A stretch of DNA of 25,142 bases from Bugula neritina (Eukaryota; Bryozoa; Gymnolaemata; Cheilostomatida; Bugulidae). The DNA lies in contig CAXIUT010000204.1 of assembly GCA_964035545.1 (NCBI GenBank), forward strand, positions 1-25,142. Direction: 5' to 3'. The translations under genes and the position numbers were made by a program. Shown piece after piece: positions 10,270-20,282 of the stretch (position 1 is its first letter; the number at the start of each line of letters is the position of its first letter). Below the pieces are notes generated by a model. That model was not told the DNA's origin and did not search any database. It worked only from the letters and a program-made list of their open reading frames with translations.

Positions 10270-11573
10270 TCACCATTTAATTTAACTTTATTTGTTAATA
10301 TTTGCTAAAAAAGGATGGCTACTGAGTTAGTATATACTTTTCCTCTTATCAGGAGACTTCTATAAAGCTTTGATCATGAAATCAACAGCTAATTTATTAC
10401 GTATTCCATCATAGCAAACCTATTAGTTGAACTAAATAAACAAAATTTTACTATCTTCTTGATATCTTTAAACTGTGTTATTCTAAAAGGATTCTCATCA
10501 GTAAGAAGCTAATAAGTCATAGCTCCAATAGCCCAAATATCAACAGCTTAATCATAATCTTCCTGGGCTAGCACTTCTGGAGCAAGATAGAGCAAAGTAC
10601 CACAAAAGGTAGATCTCATTTTCTGATTGCAATTGTAGACAGACCATCCAAAATCACATAACTTGATGGTATCAAACTAAATATGATATAAAAGTACCAT
10701 ATTAACAAGTATATTTTAAGGTTTGATATCTCTGTGTATAATTTTATAATTATGTAGATGTTTTACAGCTGATGTGAGTTCTCCGATTATTTTGCTGACT
10801 TTATCACTCATCATTCCTTTTTTAAGTTTGATTCGAGGTTGTGTCATCGTGTTCATCAAATTTTTATCTGTTGCGTATTCAGTAATTAAGTAGATATAGT
10901 TGTCATCTGAGAAGTAGTTGTATATCTTAGTGATATTTGGGTGATTTAGAAATATACAAATTTTTATTTACCTCAAAACGTTGTCTTAGAGATGTAGTTA
11001 TTTGATTTTATGTTTGTCCATTATTTTCAAAGCAAATATAAATCCACAGTTTTTCTAGATTGCTTTGTATACTTCACTATATGTTCCTTATCCTAGTTTC
11101 TAGAATATTAAGAAATCATCAATTGATAATTTATATTACATCTTTTATAACTCCTTTCGATTTTATATTATCATTTCTTAGACCTAATTTGACGTTTTCT
11201 TTTATTCATCGTATAATAAAGACTACTAAAGTTTTAACTATTGGTATTCGCGTGAATATTATCTATGATGTTGTTTTTTAAAACAATTTTTACTTTTACG
11301 ATGATGTCGTTTCGGTTTAAAAGCCAAGACGTGATCGGAACCTAGTGTTGATTGCAGCTATTCACTGAAAAGATCACCTTTTAGATCTGTAAGTAGATTT
11401 AGACTGTCAAAATCTGGAGGAGTGTTAGTTCTTTCGAAGGTATCAGAAAAGCAAGATGATATTTTAAGTCTTTTAAGTTTAGGTTTGGTATAGAAAAACT
11501 ATTCTTTTGATTGGTTGATCACTACAGATGTTTTAAGATGAGGGACAGATGCTGAAAGATGTTTGTTTTCCAT
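10270..11573 (-). CDS. Aurora-like serine/threonine protein kinase
   Basis: ATG 11571-11573 to TGA 10270-10272, interrupted near the end by one intron. The kinase domain starts at residue about 153. Visible motifs are the glycine loop GEGTYSEV (161-168), the ATP-binding Lys in FALK (K183), the alpha-C Glu in LREIKI (E202, codon TAA), HRDIKPEN (catalytic Asp 282, Glu codon TAA), DFGW (307-310) and APE (331-333). DFGWS followed by F-C-G-T-L-x-Y-L-A-P-E is characteristic of Aurora-type kinases, which act in mitosis and at cilia. The N-terminal 150 residues are basic and unconserved. The intron is either 20 nt (10432-10451, giving KKI-FNEEVCYDG) or 32 nt (10420-10451, giving KKI-VCYDG). Both keep frame; the 20-nt version fits the family length and the other introns here. 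Product 427 or 423 aa. Confidence 0.9.
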
Positions 11574-12526
<953 letters not shown>

Positions 12527-12701
12527 TCATCTCAACATCTATTCTTAAAATCATCAAACTTGTAAAACTCACTATTAAAACTAATCCTTATCATTGATTA
12601 TTAGATTAACTAGTTTGTCTTATGTCATAAAGTTTATCAAATAATATGGAATCTATTTCGAATAAAACTAGTAATATTATATCCATACATTCAGATATCG
12701 A

Positions 12702-14382
12702 TCAATGTGCGGGACCTTGTTCTTTTTGTTCTGGTGCTAACTTGATCATATCATCAATTCTAAGAATTGTAATTGCTGCTTCAGTGGCAAATCGAAGAGA
12801 ATTTATCTTGGAGATCATTGGTTCTAATACTCCAGCTTTTAAGTTGTTACGAGGGGCTCCTTTAGTCAAATCAAGACCACAATATTTGAGTTCTAGTCTC
12901 TTAGCATCACTCTCTCCGTCTTTTTGAGATGCAGCGTGAAGAGAACGTAACTTGGAAACTAGTTAAGTAGCATCTTTAGCAGCATTGACTGCCAATGTTT
13001 TAGGAATGATGTTGAGAGCCTAACTGAATTAAGAGATAGCTAGTTGTTCTTTGTTGTTGAATGATTTGCAGAACTGGTCAAGATGGATAGATAAGGCGAT
13101 ATCAACTGCACCTCCTCCAGAAACAACTTTTCCTGATTCCAAAGTTCTTTTGGCAACACAAATAGAATCATGAAGAGATCTACTTTACAACGAAAGTACC
13201 TTTAAACTTAATCAAGCATATACTCGTTAGCTCCTCTAAGAACAATAGTACAAGCTGATGATTTCTTGCATCCTTTAAAGAATACAAAATCGTTATCGCC
13301 AACTGCCTCTTCAACTACTTCCTCACATTCTCCAAGATAAGATGAATCAAAGACTTCTTCTCCTTCAGGAGTGGCAAGAGTATTGATCACTGATGCTCCA
13401 GTCAACTTGGCAATACGATTGATATCTCCCTTGTCGATTCTTCTTAATCCCAGACAGCCAGATTCGAACATATACTTAGATGCAGTATCATCAATACCCA
13501 TAGTTGTGAGGATGACATTAGCTCCTGCTTAGATAATTTTATGGATTCTTGATTTAAGAACATCACATTCTTTTTGTCTGATTTTTTATAAATTTTTAGG
13601 ATCATCGACCAATACTTGAATACCTAGCTGCAATCTGAATTTATTGAGATTGAAATCTAGACATGCTATTTTAGCATTTTTAACAATAGTTGGCATCAAT
13701 TGATGGGCTTTGACTGTTTGAACAGCATATCCATTAATCAATTGACTTTAAGTACTGCTTTGACCATGAGCTTTCAAGATGTTGATGTTTTTGATGTTAT
13801 ATTTTGATCCAAATATTGATTTGACTTCGATTAGTTTGATACTGTTGACCACCAAATTAGAAAAGAAAACTGGATCGGCATTGATCAATTTGCTTGACAT
13901 GGATGTCTTTGCGCAGTTGCTGAGTGCTTCATCTCCTAAACTTTCAACTGTGACTGCAAGTTTATCTTAGATATATCGACAGGCCTATCTGGCAGCTATT
14001 TTGAATCCCATGATGATGTTGGTAGGATGAACTTTCATTTTGATCAATTAGTTTGCTCTTTTGAGCAATTCAGCTGCAAGGATGACCACTGAGGTAGTTC
14101 CATCTCCGACCTATGCGTCTTGAAGTTGAGCCAATTGAACCAAAAGAGTGGCAGTTGGATGTTCTACTTATAGTTTTTTAAGAATAGTAGCTCCATCATT
14201 GGTAATGGTGATTTATCCGATATCATCAACGATCATTTTATCAAGTCCCTGAGGGCCGAGGGAGGACCTGACGATGTTGGCCACTGACATTGCTGCACGG
14301 ACTAAGTTATGAGTTGAGTACCATTGCTTGATCTGACGTCTTTGCCTGATTAGCGCTCGCCTTCGATACTTACTCCTGACAT
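12702..14382 (-). CDS. CCT1: Chaperonin CCT/TRiC subunit alpha (TCP-1 alpha)
   Basis: ATG 14380-14382 to TGA 12702-12704 with two 20-nt introns: GTACTCAACTCATAACTTAG (14302-14321) and GTACTTTCGTTGTAAAGTAG (13180-13199). Splicing gives 546 aa, the normal length. Motifs include SSLGPQGLDKM (33-43), TNDGATIL (54-61) and the ATP-site GDGTT (86-90). Subunit-specific segments match CCT1: GERESGKDVRSSN at the start, MGIDDTASKYMFESG, LRGANEYMLD-E-V-E-RSLHD, GKVVSGGGAVDIALS and RIDDMIKLAPE at the end. CCT folds actin and tubulin in the cytosol as an eight-subunit ring. TAA/TAG occupy conserved Glu positions repeatedly (for example both Glu after MLD, the Glu in LLKRANELIK, the Glu in QLAISEFS), while CAA occupies conserved Gln. 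This gene is therefore the best evidence for the code. Annotators using the standard code would see only fragments. Confidence 0.97.
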
Positions 14383-14535
14383 ATTAGATTTAAATATTTT
14401 TAAAATAGATATTACCTTAATACAAATCCACTTTAATTCAATAATATTAAAATTATTCCCAACTATTGAATCCATTAATCAATTACTTTATCAATACTTT
14501 ATTTAATCAGATTATTTATCTAAATGTTTAAACAA

Positions 14536-15100
14536 TCATTCTTTTTATTATCTTTGAAGGGAAGATTTAACTAGTTAATTGAATCTAGCAAAATTATTGA
14601 ATTTATCTTTAGCTTTCTTTGTTTTTTAAGGTCCAAAAGAAATGATATTTTATTAATTTGACTATTGACTGTATCCATCGATGGGAATGTTATACATCAG
14701 CCAACTATCAGGGTTATCTAGGTCAGAAAAGATGTAAAGGAATATTTTATCGCCCTTATTTAGCTATCTGGGCAACTTCTGACAGTTGAAACTCAAGGTT
14801 AAGTTGGATCCTCTTGGTAAAACTGCACTACCTGGTTGTAAAGAAATACAACTACTGCCTAAAGGAGTATACTTTTGATGAGTATCTTCGAGAGCAAAAC
14901 TCCAACTAGGAGATCCTTTCCACTTAATATTTTAGCTAATTGAAATAGTAGTAGTCATCTTGAGAGGAAAGGGAGGGTCAGAGTCACAGTAAATAGGAAT
15001 GCCACTTCGTGAGCGTACTTTCATAGAACAATTTTTTAGGAGAAGAAAGAGAAGATACTCCAAATATGAAAAGAAGGGCAAAGATGATAGCAATTTTCAT
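14536..15100 (-). CDS. Putative small secreted protein with apparent +1 frameshift
   Basis: ATG 15098-15100 starts a good signal peptide (MKIAIIFALLFIFGVSSLSS), but that frame meets TGA soon after. The remaining 160 codons are open in the +1 frame to TGA 14536-14538 and look coding: CDSDPPFPLKM, SWSFALEDTHQKYTPLGSS, CISLQPGSAVLPRGSNLTLS, DLDNPDSWLMYNIPIDG. Dropping one base from the A6 run (T6 on the plus strand, 15032-15037) joins the two into 187 aa with four Cys in the mature part. No GT-AG intron of suitable length and phase was found. Alternatively translation starts at an ATG in the second frame (about 15028), losing the signal peptide. A beta-rich lipid-binding or adhesion fold is conceivable, but no family is recognised. 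Confidence 0.6.
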
Positions 15101-15144
15101 TTGGTATAATATTTTTGTAATATCAATTCTGATGGTAGTTATTA

Positions 15145-15222
15145 GGGGTTGGGGTTGGGGTTGGGGTTGGGGGTTGGGGGTTGGGGTTGGGGTTGGGGGT
15201 TGGGGTTGGGGTTGGGGTTGGG
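15145..15222 (+). repeat. Internal telomere-repeat array 1, (GGGGTT)n with G5T2 variants
   Basis: This 78-nt tract has twelve repeat units plus a final GGG. Three units are GGGGGTT and the rest GGGGTT. It lies 44 bp upstream of the start of the putative secreted protein and 200 bp upstream of histone H4, in the divergent promoter interval between them. Its orientation is that of the right-hand telomere, so it cannot simply be the left telomere of something joined here. Confidence 0.97.
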
Positions 15223-15422
15223 ATAGATAAGAAGCAAAGAGATATAATTAGGAAATTTAAAAAGTGTTATGATGATATAGATTTAATGATAATATGTATG
15301 AATGGATTAATTTGATTGGAGATATATAAGCCAATCATAATTTAGAAATTCGGGGAGAGGGATTTCCCAAAATTTAAGTTGGAGATTTGAGCAGCAAAGT
15401 CAATAAAATATATTACAAGAAC

Positions 15423-15749
15423 ATGGCTGGACAAGGCAAAGGAGGAAAAGGTGTTGGAGGAAAAGGTAAAGTCGGAACCAAAAGAACCGCACAAAAAAGA
15501 CATGCCAGAGCTTCAATTGAAGGCATCACCAAACCCGCCATCAGAAGATTGGCTAGAAGAGGAGGAGTCAAAAGAATCTCATCATTCATCTATGATGACT
15601 CCAGGCAAGTCCTCAAGGGCTTCTTGGAAGGTATTGTCAGAGATGCCGTTACCTACACTGAGCACGCCAGAAGAAAAACCGTCACTGCTATGGACGTTGT
15701 CTATGCTCTTAAGAGACAAGGAAGAACCATCTACGGTTTCGGAGGTTGA
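15423..15749 (+). CDS. Histone H4
   Basis: From ATG 15423 the protein is 108 aa. The globular core is typical H4: [20 protein letters not shown], then a segment ending with the invariant [20 protein letters not shown] and [15 protein letters not shown] at the C-terminus. H4 pairs with H3 in the nucleosome core. The N-terminal tail ([20 protein letters not shown]) is a few residues longer than the usual 103-aa H4 and keeps several acetylatable Lys. Ciliate-type divergence is seen in the tail and at the ASIEGIT segment. An upstream non-ATG extension is open but has no ATG, so 15423 is chosen. The gene has no intron and no TAA/TAG codons. It sits between internal telomere arrays at 15145-15222 and 16001-16087. 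Confidence 0.98.
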   Translation: MAGQGKGGKGVGGKGKVGTKRTAQKRHARASIEGITKPAIRRLARRGGVKRISSFIYDDSRQVLKGFLEGIVRDAVTYTEHARRKTVTAMDVVYALKRQGRTIYGFGG

Positions 15750-16000
15750 TCTGCATAATCTTTGTTATCATTACTTCCATTTCTTATTATCAAATCTTCT
15801 CTATTCTCTGTCAATTTAAAAAGATCTCTTTCCAAATATCTTAAAAAATCGAAGAAACTAGAATATAAATTAGGATAGGAGTTTAATAAAGATTGGATTT
15901 AGAGTTTAATTTGATGATTAAAAAGTTATTAAACCTGATTAATTGTTATCAATATAAAAGACTATTTGAAGAATATAAAAATTTGATATTTTCAAGAGAA

Positions 16001-16087
16001 GGGGTTGGGGTTGGGGTTGGGGTTGGGGTTGGGGTTGGGGTTGGGGTTGGGGTTGGGGTTGGGGTTGGGGTTGGGGTTGGGGTTGGG
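16001..16087 (+). repeat. Internal telomere-repeat array 2, pure (GGGGTT)14.5
   Basis: Eighty-seven bases of perfect GGGGTT, starting with GGGG and ending with GGG directly before TGATTA. It lies 250 bp downstream of the histone H4 stop and 130 bp upstream of the next gene. A small plus-strand frame from ATG 15913 runs into it and would read Gly-Val repeats and then TGA, but there is no independent support that this frame is a gene. Confidence 0.97.
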
Positions 16088-16217
16088 TGATTAATTATTA
16101 TCGATTAAACACAAAAGTAAAAGTTTCTTCAGTATAAGATAATTTAAAGTTTAAAACTAATTTTATTGTAACTTATTGAGTCACTTTTAAATAATTAATT
16201 ATTTAATTGATAGAAAT

Positions 16218-18039
16218 ATGTCAGAAAAAAAGGGGGTTGGGGTTGGGGTTGGGGTTGGGGTTGGGGTTGGGGTTGGGGTTGGGGTTGGGGTTGGGGTTGG
16301 GGTTGGGGTTGGGAAGAATAGAATATCTAATATCCAACCTTAGAGACGTAGACTGACTTCTTCGACTTTATTCAATGCAGATTAAGTTTTAACAAAACAT
16401 AACTTTCCTAAAGTGTAGCAACCCCAGAGTCCTAAGATCCGACAATCTTAATATAACGTACTTTTAATATCATTTTTAGATAAACCGAGCTCGTTCTCTT
16501 AAAGGAATTCCTTATCAGAAAACAACTACTGAAGCAATGTAAAAAACAACAGTGAATTAACTAAATGAAAACGTGATAAGGTTAAAAAGTGAAGAGATGA
16601 TATTCAAGTTCAGAACTAAGATAGGAAGTTTATTAAAATAGTTGAATATATCGCAACATGAGTTGAACAGATTTGGTAATTTTGGTAGAATTGATGATAT
16701 CCTTGATTTCTTATCTTAGAAGATCAGAGAGAAGTTGGTCAAAAATCAGTTAGATGAGGGTGCGATTCATAAGGCTCGTTCGAGAGAAAAGAGTACTTTG
16801 AATGAGCACTAGGGATAGATAAAGAATTTAAGGATGAAGTTGTATGATAAGTAATTGAGTGAAAAATAATTGAAAGGGAAGCTAAAGGAGGCTCATAATG
16901 AGTTGAGATAAATGTATGATAAAATAAACAAAAAATAGAAGGAATTATCATCAAAAGTAACAGAATTATATCAATTAAAAACATAAATAAACTAGACTAA
17001 TAAAACATACTAAAATTTAACTAAAAGATATTAACTATTATAAAAATAGAATCAAGAGTATCGTTCTTAGATCTAAAAATAAAATAAATAAATAATTATC
17101 AGTAATAAATAGTTGCTATAATAAAATTAAAATGTTAATGAGAAAATAAGAGATCTTGAGGAATAGGTTCAGGTTACTTTGGGTAAAAATAAACATTTGA
17201 CTGAGTTGAATTAGCAGTTGAGTCAGGAGTTGTCCCGTTGGAGGTAGAGATTTGATGATAGAGTGTATATCTAGTCTGATAATTCCAAATCGAATTAGAG
17301 TCATAAACATAGCGAGCAGGTAGTCGTAATACCAAATAATATACTGAAGAAATCAACTATGAGTGTTAATAATATTGAAGATTATTTCGATAATAGACAA
17401 AAATTGTCATTGACTGCACTGGAAATCGATAACATGAAGTTGAATTCAAAGATAAATTAGTTGTAAAAGAAAAATAAACAACTATCAAGAGATATTCTCA
17501 ATTATTCTTTATTCAAATAAAGATATGAGCAGGCTTTAGCAGTGACAGGTGAAAGAAAAGATAGATAATCAGGTTAGATTTTGAGTTTATAAAAAATATA
17601 GCAACTGAGATTCAAGTATCCCTAGCTATACCAGGTGTAGTTATAAATTCATTACAAAAATAAGTTAGAGCAGTCGGCTTTAGAATGGAAAGATAAGTTG
17701 TATGAGATAGTGCATAAATACTAAGACGAAATGGAGGCAATAAAAGAGCGAGAAGCGGGTTTGTTATTGGACAAATAATAACTATAAAAGAAAATATTCG
17801 GATTGGCCAATGATAAATACAAGTTGTAGAACAAGCTAATCCAAAGTGAAAATCAGATCTACTAATTGCTGAAAACTTATAAAAATTTAAGTTCGATCAA
17901 TGCCAGAGAATCATAAAGCCTCCGTTCTTCTCAACACAACTAGCCTCAGGAGGGAATCGAGGACATGGTGGTGTAGGAGTAGCGAGAGTAATAGAGAGAG
18001 TAGTGTAGTTAAATTGAGGTGACCGATATTACAAAATGA
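16218..18039 (+). CDS. Long coiled-coil protein with N-terminal Gly-Val tract encoded by telomere repeats
   Basis: ATG 16218 reads MSEKK, then (Gly-Val)13-Gly from the G4T2 array, then KNRISNIQPERRRLTSSTLF. A 22-nt GT-AG intron at 16458-16479 joins RQSEYN to INRARSLKGIPYQ, and exon 2 runs to TGA 18037-18039. The total is 599 aa. No other in-frame ATG exists in exon 1, which looks strongly coding after the repeat. If exon 1 is not used, the first usable ATG is 16537 in exon 2. From residue about 150 to about 570 the protein is almost continuous coiled coil with Glu/Lys/Leu heptads (for example LKGKLKEAHNELREMYDKIN), broken by a Ser-rich link near residue 330. Many of these Glu codons are TAA/TAG. 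The function is not identified; structural or centrosomal/ciliary roles are typical of such proteins. Confidence 0.82.
16233..16313 (+). repeat. Internal telomere-repeat array 3, pure (GGGGTT)13.5, within coding sequence
   Basis: Eighty-one bases of perfect GGGGTT lie 15 nt after the ATG of the coiled-coil gene. Because the unit is six bases, the frame GGG-GTT is kept throughout and enters the downstream exon correctly. The tract ends with GGG before AAGAAT. It has the same orientation as arrays 1 and 2 and the right telomere. Confidence 0.97.
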
Positions 18040-18105
18040 TCAATGAATTGATATATATCTATTAGCGCCTATAAGATAAAGATAGCTCAATGTAGACAAT
18101 TCTCA

Positions 18106-19608
18106 ATGATAGGAAGTTCATCATCGCCGATACCTAACTCAATGGAAAACAACTCCGATCTACATCATCTTCGGAATAAAGTCGAGATGGTAGTCATTGC
18201 TACTACGTACATTATACCATCATTTTAGAACATAGTCAATCCTTCCAACAAGATACAGTGTGACTAGTGCAAAAGAGATATCAGTAAGACGACTAAAATA
18301 CTATGTTCTTAAAGTGACTACTGTGTGAGTTGTTTCTCAAATATATAAAGTTATTGGGGGTAGTACCATGTGATCAATAAACTTGATTATCCTATTTTTG
18401 ATTTGGAATGGACAGCTGATTAAGAACTCATGCTCTTTGAGGCCATTTAAAAGTATATTATTGGTGATAGTTTAGACATGGGTTTGGGAATTGGGCAGAA
18501 ATAAGTTAATTTATTGGAAGTTCTAAAACTAAAGAAGATGTTGAAGAACATTATGTCAGTTATTTCCTTGATTCTCCTGATTTCATGCCAGTAAAAATCA
18601 TATTATTCAGACTGCTAACGTGATAACTGAACGAGATCATTCAGGTCGTTTGATTCGTTCTGGAGGTGAGGGAGTGGGAACAAAAAAGTTTCAAAAACCT
18701 GTTAGCAGAATCTTCAGCAGTCACAGCGTCCAATCTTTCCGTACTATCAATTTTATGCAGAACGAGGGTCACTGACTATCAACCAAATGGCTCTAGGTGC
18801 AAAATCTGGCAACAATCCAGCTGAAATAGTAGGTTACATGCCAAAACGTGGTGATTTTGAGGTATAATTCGATAACGATGCTTAACTACTACTCGCTTAG
18901 ATGGAATTTAACTAGGATGACAGTCTTGAAGAGAAGTAGATGAAATTCAGGATGATGGATATCTATAATTAGAAGTTAAACTAGCGGATAAAAAGGAAAT
19001 AATTTGTTATAAGTAGAAAATTATTAGATTTACGTGAACAGGCTCGACTAGACAAGACCAGAAGTAAATAATAGAAGTAGATATACAACATGATGAAAGT
19101 CTTTGCTAGATTTAGTGCACCATAAGAACACTAGCAACTCGTCCAAGGTATTCTTAAAGAAAAGCATATAAGAAATCGATTGGAGGAGTTAAAATAAATC
19201 AAAAAGAAAGGATTTAGGACATTGGCGTAGTTGCATTAGTAGATGTAGGGCAAAAAGAAAAAAGATTAAAAGAAAAGGCGATAAGATCCTATCTTTTTAG
19301 GGACATAGAGAAGTAGATCATCTGGTTCTGATTATCGTAGTAGAAGATACAAGAAATAGATCTATATAGAGAAGGTATAGAGAAGGGCGCCTTTTCCATC
19401 AGAATAATAATAGAATTTATGCCAGAGATTTAATATAACTCCTCGTGAATTTTTGATGATAAAGCAAGTGTTGATTAGAGAATCAGTCAAGCAGGAGATA
19501 TTATAATTGGATTCTGTGAAGAAGATGTTCAGAGTGGGTCGGAATGTGGTTGAAAGTGTGTTTGATTTCTTGGTCTAGAAGAATGAGTTGATGGGTCGAG
19601 TCAATTGA
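18106..19608 (+). CDS. ADA2: Transcriptional adaptor Ada2 (SAGA/GCN5 complex)
   Basis: Three GT-AG introns, 18482-18498 (17 nt), 18591-18610 (20 nt) and 18741-18760 (20 nt), give 481 aa from ATG 18106 to TGA 19606-19608. Domains in order: a ZZ zinc finger (residues about 50-92, CDECKRDISKTTKILC), a SANT/Myb domain (about 98-152, DLEWTADEELMLFEAIEKY and SSKTKEDVEEHY), the Ada2 signature GYMPKRGDFEVEFDNDAELL with LLAEMEFNEDD, and a C-terminal SWIRM domain (about 405-481, FNITPREFLMIKQVLIRES). Ada2 bridges the GCN5 acetyltransferase and activators in chromatin. The ZZ finger is short: between the third Cys and the last pair only DYC-V-S-C remains and one expected Cys is missing. The start could also be the in-frame ATG at 18142. 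The gene begins 66 bp after the previous stop. Confidence 0.95.
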
Positions 19609-19676
19609 CTATGATTTGGTGTTTTATTATTAGTTATTTATTAGTATGTCTTTATAATAATAACTTTAAAGTCCAG

Positions 19677-20210
19677 ATGAATATGAACAAACGTCACTCA
19701 TCCCGTTTGATCAACATTTCTCCATGGTAGAATCAGATTCCATCAGATTAGCTGGAGAAGCCAACCTTTAAAACAGTTATTCCTCGTTCTAGACATAATT
19801 ATACGCCGAGTCCGTCTCGTAATTCACGTTCTAGTGGTATGAAATAGCCTAGAATGACATTGAATATTCCTAAAATAAATATCTAGAGGACAGGTTCGAA
19901 TGATAAATAAACTATTATTTGTATAACTTGCAAAGGTTTTAGAACAAGTAGTCTAACCAGAAAGGGATAGATAAAATCATAAGCAAAAACAGCTATGAGT
20001 GTCAATATGTGGCGTCAGAAATCAAGCAAGTTGCTATGGTAACTGGGCAAGGGAAAACTAACACCCAAAGACAAAAATAGCAAAATAGACAAAAACACAA
20101 TATAATTTAAAGGATACCCATAAGAAAACAATTCAAATTTGCTATACCGCCGCTAGGACAATCCAAATTTGACTCGAGTTCGTCTGATTCAGCAAAAGAA
20201 GCATCATTGA
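19677..20210 (+). CDS. Hypothetical basic protein, 177 aa
   Basis: The frame is open from ATG 19677 to TGA 20208-20210. The protein is Ser/Arg/Lys-rich and likely disordered (PRSRHNYTPSPSRNSRSSG), with a lone C-x2-C (ICITC) and a basic C-terminal half. No domain is recognised. A potential 20-nt intron, GTGTCAATATGTGGCGTCAG, would switch the second half into another open frame reading FAIPPLGQSKFDSSSDSAKE. That also looks coding but then has no TGA before the next gene. Which 3' half is real cannot be decided by eye. The gene sits 68 bp after ADA2 and 72 bp before the giant gene. Confidence 0.6.
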
Positions 20211-20282
20211 CTGACTAGTAATATCAAATGTTTAATAAAACCATTTATAATAATAATTTATTCAAATATTTAAAAATGAAGA

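Noticed and set aside
14536-15100. MD-2-related lipid-recognition (ML) domain
   Set aside because: Size and signal peptide would fit, but the characteristic Cys spacing and core motif could not be matched.
15145-15222. Misassembly by joining two chromosomes at their telomeres
   Set aside because: A join of telomere ends should show GGGGTT meeting CCCCAA. Only GGGGTT is present, and array 3 is in frame with the following gene. Read-level errors cannot be excluded without the reads.
15913-16090. Small plus-strand ORF reading into array 2 and ending in Gly-Val repeats
   Set aside because: It has only about 30 residues before the repeats and a stop at the array's end, with no conserved sequence. 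It looks like chance openness of AT-rich DNA, unlike the array-3 case where a clear exon follows.
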